Notes under the pieces: generated by a model
Seen by the model: the letters and a program-made list of their open reading frames with translations, nothing else
Databases searched by the model: none
What the model was told of the DNA's origin: nothing
Translations under genes and position numbers: made by a program
Assembly: GCF_037078405.1 (NCBI RefSeq)
Contig: NZ_JAYMGZ010000001.1
Coordinates: 868,001-932,000, forward strand
DNA: 64,000 nucleotides
Direction: 5' to 3'
Source of the DNA: Haloarcula sp. DT43
Lineage (GTDB): Archaea > Halobacteriota > Halobacteria > Halobacteriales > Haloarculaceae
Shown here: one piece after another, positions 32,674 to 43,493 of the stretch
How the letters are laid out: the number at the start of each line of letters is the position of its first letter
Numbering within the stretch: the stretch's first letter is position 1

Positions 32674-34491
32674 TCAGTCGTTCGTCTCCGGCTCGATGGC
32701 GTCGGCGGACTGTGACTCCTCGACGGCCGTCGTCAGCGAGACGTTGAGCCAGGCCATCGAGGCCACGCCGCCGATGATGGTGACGACGTTCTTGACGGCG
32801 TGGTCGACGATTGCGACGCCGATGGCCGCGGCGACGCCGACCGGCGTCAGCGACGCGACGATGACGGTGAACGCGCCCTCGTAGAGCCCGACCCCGCCGG
32901 GCGTCAGCGGCAGGACCTTGGCGAGGTTCCCGACGCTGACCGCGAAAAAGCCAACGGCGACCAGCGACGGCGTCAGGCCGTAGCCGAAGGCCTCGAAGAC
33001 GATGAGCGCCGTTATCACGTCGAGCGTCCAGATGAGGAGGCTCCCCGCGCCGACGCGGGCGAACGCGGAGCCGTCGGCGGCGACCGTCTGCACGTCGCCG
33101 ACGAACCCCTCGACGACGCCGGCGACGTAGTCGGCGTAGGAGTCGCTGCTCAGCCGGCCGATGACCGCCCGGACGAGGTTCCGGTCGCTGCGGGCGCTGG
33201 CGACGATAGCCGCCACCGCCCCGATTGCCGCGAGACCGACGGCGGCCGCGACGGCGACGGCGGTCCGCCCGCTGCTGGCCGCGTCGCCGCCGACCGCGTT
33301 CCCGGTCAGCGCGGTCACCAGCTGCCCGGCCGACCCGGTCACCGCCAGCCCGACCATGACGACGCCGGCGAGCAGCGTGATGGTAAGCAGGTCGAAGACT
33401 CGCTCGACGGCCAGCGACGCGAAGCCGGAGGGGTACGGAATCGAGCGGCGGGCCTTCACGATGTAGGCCCGGACGGCGTCGCCGGCCCGCGCCGGGAACA
33501 CGAGGTTTCCGGTCTGGCTGACGAATATCGCGCCCGTCAGGAAGCCCCACCGCTCCCGATACCCCATCGACGAGAGGATGTCCCGGTAACGGATGCCCCG
33601 GAGCGGCCACGAGACGGCGTAGACGACGGCGCTCAGTGCGACGGTCTCCGGGGCTGCGCCGGCCATCTCCGCGAGGACGCGGTCGGGGTCGAGGTACTGC
33701 GTCATCAACAGGAGGGCGACGACGACGAGCATCGTGCCCGCGCCCAGCGACACCTCACGAGTAATCCGTGGGCTGACCGACAGCTCCCAGAACGTCCGGA
33801 GTATCTGGCTGCCCATGCCGAACACGTCCCGGACGATGTCGACCTTCGAGTCGCCCTTGGGCGTCCAGTTCACGGGGAACTCCTTCACCCGGTAGCCGTT
33901 GCGCTGGGCCTTCACGAGCAGTTCCGTGTCCCAGAACCAGTGGTCGTCCTGGACGAGGGGCAACAGCGTCTCCAGCGCCCCCCGGTCGAAGGCCTTGAAG
34001 CCGCACTGGTGGTCCCTGAGGTCGGAGCGGAGGAGCGTCCGGACGAGCGTGTTGTAGCCGAAGCTCGGAACCCCCCGCTTCGCGGGTCTGTCGGCGCGGT
34101 TCTCGGGCAGCCAGCGCGACCCCGTCGCCACGTCGTAGCCGTCGACGCGGACGGCGTCGACGAGCTCCTGCAGGTGCGACATGTCCGTCGCCAGGTCGGT
34201 ATCGAAATACACCAGCGTGTCGCCGTCGGCCCGCTCGAAGGCGTACTCTAACGCGCCGCCGCGGCCGCGTCGCTGGTCGCTGTGGACGTGCCTGACCCGA
34301 CTGTCCTCGGCCGCGAGTCGTGCCGCTATCTCCGGCGTGCGGTCCGAGCAACCGTCCTCCGCGACGATGACCTCGAACGCGTCCTCGGGGAGAAACGAGG
34401 CGAGCGTCCCGACCGTCGTCGACACCGTCCGCTCGATGGTGTCTTCCTCGTTGTAGGCGGGGAGAACGACGCTCACCTCGACCGCAGTCAT
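32674..34491 (-). CDS. AglD-like dolichyl-phosphate glycosyltransferase with flippase-like domain
   Basis: The 605-residue protein starts with a GT2 domain (VSVVLPAYNEEDTIERTV, VIVAEDGCSDRTPEI, the DxD in YFDTDLATD, residues 1-235). A multi-helix C-terminal part of the lysylphosphatidylglycerol synthase/UPF0104 type (about 250-590; SRWLPENR and DHQCGFKAFDR fall in the GT part) follows. This combination is that of Haloferax AglD, which loads mannose on dolichol phosphate for S-layer N-glycosylation. It acts at the cytoplasmic membrane. Confidence 0.88.
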   Translation of the reverse strand: MTAVEVSVVLPAYNEEDTIERTVSTTVGTLASFLPEDAFEVIVAEDGCSDRTPEIAARLAAEDSRVRHVHSDQRRGRGGALEYAFERADGDTLVYFDTDLATDMSHLQELVDAVRVDGYDVATGSRWLPENRADRPAKRGVPSFGYNTLVRTLLRSDLRDHQCGFKAFDRGALETLLPLVQDDHWFWDTELLVKAQRNGYRVKEFPVNWTPKGDSKVDIVRDVFGMGSQILRTFWELSVSPRITREVSLGAGTMLVVVALLLMTQYLDPDRVLAEMAGAAPETVALSAVVYAVSWPLRGIRYRDILSSMGYRERWGFLTGAIFVSQTGNLVFPARAGDAVRAYIVKARRSIPYPSGFASLAVERVFDLLTITLLAGVVMVGLAVTGSAGQLVTALTGNAVGGDAASSGRTAVAVAAAVGLAAIGAVAAIVASARSDRNLVRAVIGRLSSDSYADYVAGVVEGFVGDVQTVAADGSAFARVGAGSLLIWTLDVITALIVFEAFGYGLTPSLVAVGFFAVSVGNLAKVLPLTPGGVGLYEGAFTVIVASLTPVGVAAAIGVAIVDHAVKNVVTIIGGVASMAWLNVSLTTAVEESQSADAIEPETND

Positions 34492-34554
34492 ACGCGTTGC
34501 TCGTCCCCAGAGTGAAAAGTACTTTCCGTTCGATACACAGCCCGGACCCGGTCG

Positions 34555-36321
34555 TTAGTCAGCCCCTTCCCGTGACCCCGCGGTCGCGAACCGCTCGATG
34601 GACGCGACGTCCACGTCCCCGACCGACTCGTAGGGCCTGTTTACCACCACGTCGCCGGCGGTGCTCCGGCCGATGCCGGGAATCGCGGTGAGTTCGTCCA
34701 TCGACGCGCTGTTGAGGTCCAGCGGGTACGGGACCCCGGTCACCGACCGGTAGCCGTGGTCGGTGACCGCGATGTCGACGACGCTGCCGAGCTCGCGCTC
34801 GCCCGGGATACCGACCAGCAGCGGATAGGTCCCCAGTTGCCGGCCGAAGGTCTTGCCGTCCTGGTGGTACTCCAGGTGTACGTCGGGCAGCACCGTCCCC
34901 GGCGGCGCGACCCGCTGGAGCATCGGGTTGTCGATGGTCTCCCGGACTTCGCGCTTGTACTGCTTGAACAGTTGCTTGTGGTCCTTTGCGATGTCCGCGC
35001 CGGTGTCGGCCATGTCGGTCCCCTCGAAAGCCATCACCTGGCGGATGTTCACCCGCCGGAGCATCAGCCCCTCGTCGTAGACGCGCTGGAGGAACCGCTT
35101 GTTGTGCTCGAAGGTCTCCCGCGTCTCGCCTTTCAGCCCGTGGACGAGATTGATTCCGGGGAGCAGCTTCGGGAGCCGGCGGGCGGCGTCGTCGCCGAAG
35201 TTGGGGGCGGTCGCCCGCGCTCGCGGTGATGCCGCTCGCGTGTCCGGCCCGTTACGCGGGTCGCCGTCTCCCCCCGGTCGCCACCCGCCCACTTCGTTGA
35301 CGATTTTCACCGCCTCGAAGCACTGGTCGGCGGTGACGTTGAGGTTGTTGTCGCTCATCACGTCGGGGTCGGCCGACTCCAGGCCGAAGGCGGCGGTGTC
35401 GCCGGGCGTGTTGTGTTCGGCGATGATGCGAATTCCCTCGCGGGCCTTCTCGGGCCACTTGACAATCGTGATGGGGTTCATGTTGTCGAGGTGGAGCGTC
35501 TCCAGGTCCGGGGCCACCTCGCGGATGCCGCCGTAGAGCCGCCGCAGGGCGTCGGGATTGGGTGCCTCGCCGTCGCCGCCGTAGGCGAGGATGTCGGCCT
35601 GCCGGCCCAGCCGGAAGTGCTTCACGCCGCGGTCCGAGAGGGCGTCGACCTCGTCGACGACGCTCTCTGGCGGTCGGAAGTCCGGGTCGCCGTACATCGG
35701 TTCCGTGCAGAACGAACAGCGGTACGGGCAGCCCCGGGAGGTCTCCATCTCACAGATGAGGTAGTCGGGGTGGTTCGGGTGCTGTTCGACGACGAACGCG
35801 CCGGCACGGGCCCAGCGGGTCTCCTCCTCGACCGAGCGGTAGCGGTCGTTGAACCCCTCCAGCCCGGACTCCACGAGGTCGTACACCGCGGCCTCCACGT
35901 CGGCCATCGCCAGGAAGTCGAAATCGAGGTCGTCGCGCGTCGTCTCGCTCGCGCCCTCGTTGGCCTCGCCGACGCCGAATCGGACAGGGCCGCCCATGAG
36001 GGCGGTCCCGTCGGCCGTCCAGGCGAGTTCGCGCACCTCGTCGGGTTCCGCCGGCGTCCCGCCGACGTACTTGCCGGGGACGGTCATCCCGCCGACGTAG
36101 ACGAGCAGGTCCGCGTCCTCCACGTCGCGCCAGACGGCGTTGTCCTCGCGGAGTTCGTCGATAGTGTGATACGTTATCTGTTTGCGAGGGACGCCGGCGT
36201 CGACCAGCGCGCCGGCGGCGTACCGCGGGTACGTCGAGATGTACGGCGGCACCCCGAAGTGTGCGGGCTCGTCGACGTAGCCGTCGACGATGGTCACGTC
36301 GAGCGTCTCGGGGGCAGTCAT
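34555..36321 (-). CDS. Radical SAM protein with B12-binding-like N-terminus and HhH C-terminus
   Basis: The 588-residue protein has an N-terminal region (PPYISTYPRYAAGALVDAGVP, about 1-180) like the cobalamin-binding part of class B radical SAM enzymes. The cluster motif CPYRCSFC (CxxxCxxC, near residue 203) and a TIM-barrel body follow, with a helix-hairpin-helix at the end (LNSASMDELTAIPGIGRSTAGDVV). In the body an Arg/Pro/Gly-rich insert (about residues 344-372) interrupts a usually compact loop. Substrate is unknown; the HhH tail suggests nucleic acid binding. The ATG at 36321 gives MTAPETLDVTIVDGY. Confidence 0.88.
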   Translation of the reverse strand: MTAPETLDVTIVDGYVDEPAHFGVPPYISTYPRYAAGALVDAGVPRKQITYHTIDELREDNAVWRDVEDADLLVYVGGMTVPGKYVGGTPAEPDEVRELAWTADGTALMGGPVRFGVGEANEGASETTRDDLDFDFLAMADVEAAVYDLVESGLEGFNDRYRSVEEETRWARAGAFVVEQHPNHPDYLICEMETSRGCPYRCSFCTEPMYGDPDFRPPESVVDEVDALSDRGVKHFRLGRQADILAYGGDGEAPNPDALRRLYGGIREVAPDLETLHLDNMNPITIVKWPEKAREGIRIIAEHNTPGDTAAFGLESADPDVMSDNNLNVTADQCFEAVKIVNEVGGWRPGGDGDPRNGPDTRAASPRARATAPNFGDDAARRLPKLLPGINLVHGLKGETRETFEHNKRFLQRVYDEGLMLRRVNIRQVMAFEGTDMADTGADIAKDHKQLFKQYKREVRETIDNPMLQRVAPPGTVLPDVHLEYHQDGKTFGRQLGTYPLLVGIPGERELGSVVDIAVTDHGYRSVTGVPYPLDLNSASMDELTAIPGIGRSTAGDVVVNRPYESVGDVDVASIERFATAGSREGAD

Positions 36322-36364
36322 ACCCGCCGCTTGACGCTCGACGCCTAAAACCGTGTCTGGTCGG

Positions 36365-36709
36365 TCAGCCGTCGGCGTCGAGCGCCGCGGCGACCAGTTC
36401 GGCGTTCCTGACGTTGGCCTTCCAGTAGGCGTCGAAGAGGTCGCCGACGACGGGGACGCTTCCGAGGACGGTGTCCAGCGCGACGTTGCACAGCATCCGG
36501 ACCAGCGTCCGCTTGCGGACGCCGAGCCGGGCGGCCTCGGCGACGATGTACAGCGAGCAGGCGGCGGCGAGCAGGTCGCCCCCGACCGGGACCAGGCCCA
36601 GCAACGGGTCGAGACCGACGCGGAAGTCGGTTCCGGGGACCCGGACGCTCTCGTCGAGCAGGTGCGCGACCGTTCGGACGCGGCCCAGGGCAGGCGGTTC
36701 GGTTGCCAT
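36365..36709 (-). CDS. DUF4112-family membrane-associated protein
   Basis: The 114-residue protein reads LDESVRVPGTDFRVGLDPLLGLVPVGGDLLAAACSLYIVAEAARLGV and VALDTVLGSVPVVGDLFDAYWKANVRN, the repeated G-L-[VI]-P-[VI]-x-G-D pattern of DUF4112. It probably associates with the membrane through two hydrophobic hairpins. Function unknown. It lies between the radical SAM and ABC genes on the same strand, about 45-60 bases from each. Confidence 0.85.
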   Translation of the reverse strand: MATEPPALGRVRTVAHLLDESVRVPGTDFRVGLDPLLGLVPVGGDLLAAACSLYIVAEAARLGVRKRTLVRMLCNVALDTVLGSVPVVGDLFDAYWKANVRNAELVAAALDADG

Positions 36710-36769
36710 ACGTCGCCCACGCCCGGCCGGACCAAGGAACTGTCGGGCGAGCGGACGGTCCGGCGGCCG

Positions 36770-38692
<1,923 letters not shown>

Positions 38693-38759
38693 AGACGGTA
38701 GTTGGTCCGGAAGCGGATATATGCCGGGCTTTGCACCCGTTGGGGAGAGCGGTCTCGCC

Positions 38760-39557
38760 TCACACGTAGATACAGCCCTCGCTGTCGGGGCCCGAGGTAG
38801 GAGGTCTGGCACCGTCGGCCAGGCGGCCCGCGGAGACGACGGCGGCCAGCGAGTCCAGCGCGTCGTGATTCCCGAGGTAGGTGTCGCGGTAGTCGCCGAC
38901 CGTGACGCTACAGGCCTCGACCGCCGCGACGTTCGCTTCACGGCGCTTGCGGGGGTCGTCGACGTTCTTGTACCCCTCGCGGTAACAGCCCAGCCAGCCG
39001 AACGTCGCCGCAGGGTACACCTCCGCGACCAGTGTGTCGGCGTCCCAGCCCTGCATCGGCACGACGGCCGTGTCGTCGTCGGCCCGTAGTTTCCCCAGCA
39101 CGTCCCGGACGCCGTAGAAGGTCATGCTGCGGGTCCGGTTCGTGTACGGACACAGCGCGCCGCGGCGGAAGTCAGTCTCCCGGCGCAGATCCCGGCTCCC
39201 GGTCGCCATCTCGGCGGTGTGTCGACACGCCTCCGAGAGCGACCCCGGGTCGGTCGGCCCGCTGCCACTGGCGAGCCAGTCGACGAAGCCCGACCAGGTG
39301 CCGCCACACTGCGCGTCGAGCAGGGCCTGTGGCAGGCTGAACGGGAAGTCCAGCCCGACGGCTGCCACGTCGGCGTCGGTGATACGGTCGACGAGACCGG
39401 CGTGGGCCGTCTCGCGGTCCCGGCCCCACTCGTCGGTCCCGCGGTAGCACCGCTCGACCGCCAGTCCGTCGCCCGTCGGTGTCGACTCGGTGACCCACAG
39501 CGCGTCGCCGGCAGTCGCCGCGCCGCTGAAATCCACCCCGAGGACGCGTTCACTCAT
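38760..39557 (-). CDS. DUF429-family predicted nuclease
   Basis: The 265-residue protein starts MSERVLGVDFSGAATAGDALWV and has VGLDFPFSLPQALL, ACRHTAEMATGS, MTFYGVRDVLGKL, VAEVYPAATFGWLG and HDALDSLAAVVSAGR. This is the pattern of DUF429, an RNase H-fold family with acidic catalytic residues (Asp in VDFSG and DFPF, Asp in HDALDS). Its substrate is not known. The ATG at 39557 is supported by the family-like start GVDFSG. Confidence 0.85.
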   Translation of the reverse strand: MSERVLGVDFSGAATAGDALWVTESTPTGDGLAVERCYRGTDEWGRDRETAHAGLVDRITDADVAAVGLDFPFSLPQALLDAQCGGTWSGFVDWLASGSGPTDPGSLSEACRHTAEMATGSRDLRRETDFRRGALCPYTNRTRSMTFYGVRDVLGKLRADDDTAVVPMQGWDADTLVAEVYPAATFGWLGCYREGYKNVDDPRKRREANVAAVEACSVTVGDYRDTYLGNHDALDSLAAVVSAGRLADGARPPTSGPDSEGCIYV

Positions 39558-39661
39558 ACACCCGAGTACGCCGGTGACGGCATCAATGTTGGGACTGCGG
39601 CGACGGGGTGGTTCCTTCCCCGTCCGTAAGGGGTTTGTCCCCGACGGACCAACGGAATAGT

Positions 39662-39820
39662 ATGCCAACCACACTGGAGGTCGTCTGTACGGACGACAGC
39701 TGCGAACTCGACATGTTCGAGATGCACTACACGTACGACATGCCGGACGATGTCGAACTCGCGGCGTTCTCCTGTCCGTACTGCGGCGGGACGGACTGTC
39801 TCGACGAAGTGGAACTATGA
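39662..39820 (+). CDS. Small CxxC haloarchaeal protein
   Basis: The 52-residue protein reads TTLEVVCTDDSCELDMFEMHYTYDMPDD..., then FSCPYCGGTDCLDEVEL, with cysteines arranged as a split zinc ribbon (CTDDSC and CPYCxxxxC). I associate it with the haloarchaeal DUF7559 group. It overlaps the next gene by 4 bases (ATGA), so it is co-translated with an Hsp20 protein. Confidence 0.7.
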   Translation: MPTTLEVVCTDDSCELDMFEMHYTYDMPDDVELAAFSCPYCGGTDCLDEVEL

Positions 39821-40311
39821 TGCGGGACATCGGGTCGTCCATCAGCGACGCCATCTTCGAGAACATCGGCCGGGCCGCCGGTCGGGTTCAGGAGAACAAG
39901 CCGCTCCCGTCGGACCTCCTGGAGTCCGACGACGCCTACCTCGTGGTCTTCGACGCGCCCGGCACGACGGCCTCGGACATCCAGGTCCGGTACGTCGACG
40001 ACCGCGTCGAGGTTCGCATCGACCGCTTCCGTGACTTCTACGAGGGCTTCGAGATGCGCTACCCCGGCCGCGGGCTCGCGCTCGACGGGAGCGTCACTCT
40101 CCCGAGCGACGCTGCCGTCGACCCGGAGACGGCCCAGGCCACGCTCAAGAGCGACGGGACGCTCCAGGTCCGCGTCCCGAAGGCGGAGACGGCCCACGAC
40201 GACGAGGCGACGGCCGTCGGCGTCGAGACCGACGACGGCGAACCGGAAGCGACCGACGCGGACGGCGACCCGGCCGATGCCGACGACGTGGCCGACGACG
40301 GCGACGCCTGA
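39817..40311 (+). CDS. Hsp20/alpha-crystallin family chaperone
   Basis: The 164-residue protein has an alpha-crystallin core (about 37-126: AYLVVFDAPGTTASDIQVRYVDDRVEVRIDRFRDFYEGFEMRYPGRGLALDGSVTLPSDAAVDPETAQATLKSDGTLQVRVPKA) that lacks the IxI C-terminal anchor and instead ends in a very acidic tail. The family binds unfolding proteins. It may also be a GvpH-like variant, but no gas vesicle genes are near. It follows the zinc protein with an ATGA overlap; an ATG two codons later is an alternative start. Confidence 0.82.
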   Translation: MMRDIGSSISDAIFENIGRAAGRVQENKPLPSDLLESDDAYLVVFDAPGTTASDIQVRYVDDRVEVRIDRFRDFYEGFEMRYPGRGLALDGSVTLPSDAAVDPETAQATLKSDGTLQVRVPKAETAHDDEATAVGVETDDGEPEATDADGDPADADDVADDGDA

Positions 40312-40341
40312 CCGCGGCGCATACATATTCTTACAACGTAT

Positions 40342-41445
40342 TCACTCGGCCCAGTCGCGCGTCGGGTCCTCCAGCGCGGCGAACGACTCTGAGCCGTCGA
40401 ACCGGGTCGGGTCGACGCGGGCGGGGAGATGCTCGGAGAGGGGGTTCGAGCGGTCGAGCACGGCCGCCGCGAGGTACTCGCCCAGTGCCGGCGCGCGCAT
40501 GAGTCCGTGGCCCTGCCAGCCGGTCGCTACCCAGAGCCCGTCGGCGACCTGCCCGGCCAACGGCGCGCCGTCGGGAGTCGCCGTACACAGCCCGGCCCAG
40601 CCCCGGTCACACGCCGGAGCGAGCGCCGTCGTCCGCTCGACGCGGTCGAGGCTCCGCGTGACGAACTCGGGGTCCGCCGCGGGGTCCCAGTCCGTCGGGT
40701 CGACCTCGTGTGCGCCGTTCCCGACCAGCAGCGCGTCGCCGCTGGGCCGCCAGTAGAACGCCCGCGAGGCGTCGTACAACGACGGCAGTTCGGCGTCGAC
40801 GGGGTCCGTCACGAGCGCCTGCGCCCGGTAGGCCTTCAGCGCGAGCGAGACGCCGACGTCGGCGACGAGCGGCTTCGTCTCCGGGCCGGCCGCGACGACC
40901 ACCGCGTCGAACGACCGCCGTCCGTCCGGTGTCTCGACGGTCCTCGGCGACGCGAGTGACACCGGAGCGTGGGTCTCGACGGTCGCGCCCGCGTCGCGGG
41001 CCTGTTCGGCGAGCGTAGCCACCACCGCGTCGGGGTCGAGCACGCCGGCGTCGCGGGCGAGGCCCGCCACCTCGATACCGCCCGTGTCCAGCGCCGGGTA
41101 GCGGTCACCGAGTGCCGCCGGTGTGAGTTCCTCGACCGCGACGCCGTTCCCTCGCATCCCCCTGATTTGCTCACGGACGGCCGCGGCGTCGCTCTCGTCG
41201 CGCGCGACCCAGACATAGGGCTGTGGCTCGAACAGGCCCAGGTCGCGGTACCGGGCGAGCGCGGCCGCGGCGACGGCGGCGTCGACGTCGTCGGCGAAGG
41301 CGTCGTAACAGAGGCCGGCCGCGCTGCCGGTCGCACCGCTCCCGAGCGCGTCGCGTTCGAACACCGTCACTGACGCGCCGCGCCGGGCGAGCGCCAGCGC
41401 GGTCGACAGACCGACGGCCCCGCCGCCGACGACAGCGACGTCCAT
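40342..41445 (-). CDS. FAD-dependent oxidoreductase of the DAO family
   Basis: The 367-residue enzyme begins with an FAD Rossmann motif (VAVVGGGAVGLSTALALARRGASVTVFERD), has GSGATGSAAG, DAVVVAAG (GxG end of the fold), KAYRAQALV, and the C-terminal GLCTATPDGAPL and WVATGWQGHGLM. It resembles glycine/sarcosine/D-amino-acid oxidases; substrate unknown. Its start is directly adjacent to the stop of the upstream DUF7388-type gene, so they form an operon. Confidence 0.85.
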   Translation of the reverse strand: MDVAVVGGGAVGLSTALALARRGASVTVFERDALGSGATGSAAGLCYDAFADDVDAAVAAAALARYRDLGLFEPQPYVWVARDESDAAAVREQIRGMRGNGVAVEELTPAALGDRYPALDTGGIEVAGLARDAGVLDPDAVVATLAEQARDAGATVETHAPVSLASPRTVETPDGRRSFDAVVVAAGPETKPLVADVGVSLALKAYRAQALVTDPVDAELPSLYDASRAFYWRPSGDALLVGNGAHEVDPTDWDPAADPEFVTRSLDRVERTTALAPACDRGWAGLCTATPDGAPLAGQVADGLWVATGWQGHGLMRAPALGEYLAAAVLDRSNPLSEHLPARVDPTRFDGSESFAALEDPTRDWAE

Positions 41446-42231
41446 CTACGACAGGAAGGGGTCGAGGCCCCGCGCCGGGTAGCCGACAACCGTGTCGACG
41501 CCGCGGTCGCGGAGCCGCTCGGTTCGCTCGGCGACCGTCTCGACGGAGCCGACGAGCGCGTAGTCGCGGACGGCCTGCGCGAGCACGTCCCTGGCCCGGC
41601 CCGTGGCCTGGCTGTCAGTCGGCGCGCCGTCGGGCAGCGCGTTCCGGACCGGGCCGCGCCGGGCCGCGTAGTCCCCGACCGCGTCGAGTACCGCGTCTTC
41701 GCTGTTCGAGAGCACGACCGGGGCGTAGACGGCGATTTTCCCCTCGAAGCCCGCCGTCCGGAGCGTCCGAACGTCGCGGACCGTCGTCCGGGAGAGGAGT
41801 TCGTACTGCGTGCCGCCGACCGCCAGCGCGAGGCGCTCGATACCCTCGGTTCCGACCCAGGGGTCGCCGGCGTCGTCGACGGCCGCCCGGAGCCGCGGTG
41901 CGACGGCCCGCGCGGCCTCCTCCTCGGAGAGGTACGCGCTGTGGCCGGCGACCAGCACTTGTCCGGCATCCGACGGCAAGGCGTCGACTCCGCTGTCGTC
42001 GCCCAGCGGGTCGAAACCGTCGGCCCGGACCGGCGTGGTGACGCGTACGTCGGCGGTCGACGCCAGCCGCTCGATGGTCTCGGCGTCCGGGACGTGGGCC
42101 GCCCCCTCGTAGTCGATTGCGAGCGTCCCGACGTCGAGGTCCGCCGCTCGCGATACGTCTACCTCCGTCGGCTTGAGCGCCACCGCGTCGATGCCGGCGG
42201 CCGAAAGCGTCACACCGGTAAGCGTAGTCAT
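41446..42231 (-). CDS. Luciferase-like/TIM-barrel protein of unknown function
   Basis: The 261-residue protein is strand-helix alternating throughout. Its C-terminal block DYALVGSVETVAERTERLRDRGVDTVVGYPARGLDPF resembles the end of F420-dependent luciferase-like reductases. I associate it with the haloarchaeal DUF7388 group. Function unknown. The ATG at 42231 opens MTTLTGVTLSAAG; the last base of its stop is directly followed by the start of the FAD oxidoreductase gene, which implies a common pathway. Confidence 0.65.
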   Translation of the reverse strand: MTTLTGVTLSAAGIDAVALKPTEVDVSRAADLDVGTLAIDYEGAAHVPDAETIERLASTADVRVTTPVRADGFDPLGDDSGVDALPSDAGQVLVAGHSAYLSEEEAARAVAPRLRAAVDDAGDPWVGTEGIERLALAVGGTQYELLSRTTVRDVRTLRTAGFEGKIAVYAPVVLSNSEDAVLDAVGDYAARRGPVRNALPDGAPTDSQATGRARDVLAQAVRDYALVGSVETVAERTERLRDRGVDTVVGYPARGLDPFLS

Positions 42232-42290
42232 CCAGTACGCGACCCACGGCACGGGTCCGCAAAATCCTGTCGCTCTCGATCCCAGCCGGC

Positions 42291-42911
42291 TCACTCGACC
42301 TCGTCGCGCACGCTCGGTGGGAGGTCGTCGTCCGGCTCCATGTACCGGTCGGGTTCGGGGGGCATCCGCCAGTCGGTCGAGAGTTCGAGCAACTGGACGA
42401 GCATCCGCGCCGTCGCGCCCCAGACGGTGTAGCCGTCGACGTAGAAGAAGTGGAGCCGAATCTCGCCGTAGTGGGGGTGGTCGCGGTGCTCGGACTCGTA
42501 GTTGTCCAGGTCAGTCAGCTCCGACACGGGCAGGGTGACTATCTCCGCGACCTCCTCGTCGGAGGGCAGGTAGTCGCGGTCCGGAATCCGCCCGACGAAC
42601 GGCCGGACGGAGTAGCGCGTGATGGTCCGGATGTCGTCGAGCCGCCCGACGACGTTGACCGCCATCGGGTCGAGCCCGATTTCCTCGTTCGCCTCCCGCA
42701 GCGCCGTCCGCAGCAGGTCCTCGTCCTCGGGCTCGCGGCCGCCCCCTGGAAACGACATCTGCCCGGGATGGTCCGACAGGTGGTCGGCGCGTTTCGTGAA
42801 CAGGACCGCCTCTCCCTCCGGCCGCGTGACGACCGGGGCGATGACGGCGGCCTCCTGTGGCTCGTCGTCCACGACGACTGGCTCGTGGGCCGCGACCCGG
42901 TCGAACTGCAT
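42291..42911 (-). CDS. NUDIX hydrolase, CoA-pyrophosphatase-like
   Basis: The 206-residue protein contains a full Nudix box (FPGGGREPEDEDLLRTALREANEEIGL, about residues 55-79; GX5EX7REUXEEXGU). Nearby motifs are ITRYSVRPFVG and LPVSEL, and further along HFFYVDGYTVWGATARM, the last with a WG(x)T as in CoA diphosphatases (NudL type). It likely cleaves CoA derivatives or related nucleotides with Mg2+. Position does not identify the substrate. Confidence 0.88.
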   Translation of the reverse strand: MQFDRVAAHEPVVVDDEPQEAAVIAPVVTRPEGEAVLFTKRADHLSDHPGQMSFPGGGREPEDEDLLRTALREANEEIGLDPMAVNVVGRLDDIRTITRYSVRPFVGRIPDRDYLPSDEEVAEIVTLPVSELTDLDNYESEHRDHPHYGEIRLHFFYVDGYTVWGATARMLVQLLELSTDWRMPPEPDRYMEPDDDLPPSVRDEVE

Positions 42912-42990
42912 AGGCCTGGATACGTGGTGCGTCGTCTTAATTCGGGTGGCTCGCTCCCCAGACTGTTGATTTAATCGTGTAGGATGGGGG

Positions 42991-43461
42991 TTACACGTCG
43001 TCCAGACGGTCCCGGAGGCCGTCCATCTCGACGTTCTCCCAGGCCTCGATGTCGTAGCTTACGTCCAGCAACGTCTCGACGCGGTCCCCGTCGTCGTTCT
43101 TGACGGCCATCACCGCGTCCTCCCGGAAGCGCGACTTGACGGCCTCGACGACGGCGTCGCGCGCGAGGTCGCGGGCCGGGACGTCCATGATGTGGGGCAA
43201 GTCGGCCGCGCCGTCGGGTAGGACCGGGAACGCGACCGGGCCGACGACGAACAGCGTCTCGTCGGTGTCGGCGGCGTGGTCGTCGACGGCGACGAGGTGG
43301 TACGAGTCCACGGCGTCGTCGACGGCCGCCGCGACCGCGTCCGGGTCGGCGTCGACGCCCCGCTTGAAGGCGAGTTCGCCGCAGGCGTCGACCAGTTCCG
43401 CCCGGGTGAGCGAGCCAAAGAGGTCGACGACGCCGGCCAGCTCGTCCGGTGGCAGGTCCAT
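42991..43461 (-). CDS. Conserved haloarchaeal protein of unknown function
   Basis: The 156-residue protein starts DLPPDELAGVVDLFGSLTRAELVDACGELAFKRGVD and continues with VDSYHLVAVDDH, LFVVGPVAFPVLPDGAADLPHIMDVPARDL and MKNDDGD/VSYDIEAWENVEMDGLRDRL. It has a helical N-terminus and a mixed middle, no membrane segment. The pattern recurs in haloarchaeal genomes (I recall it as a DUF without function). Monocistronic, upstream of the MFS gene's end. Confidence 0.75.
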   Translation of the reverse strand: MDLPPDELAGVVDLFGSLTRAELVDACGELAFKRGVDADPDAVAAAVDDAVDSYHLVAVDDHAADTDETLFVVGPVAFPVLPDGAADLPHIMDVPARDLARDAVVEAVKSRFREDAVMAVKNDDGDRVETLLDVSYDIEAWENVEMDGLRDRLDDV

Positions 43462-43493
43462 ACAGGGGACGCGGCACGGAGCGGCTTCAGCCT

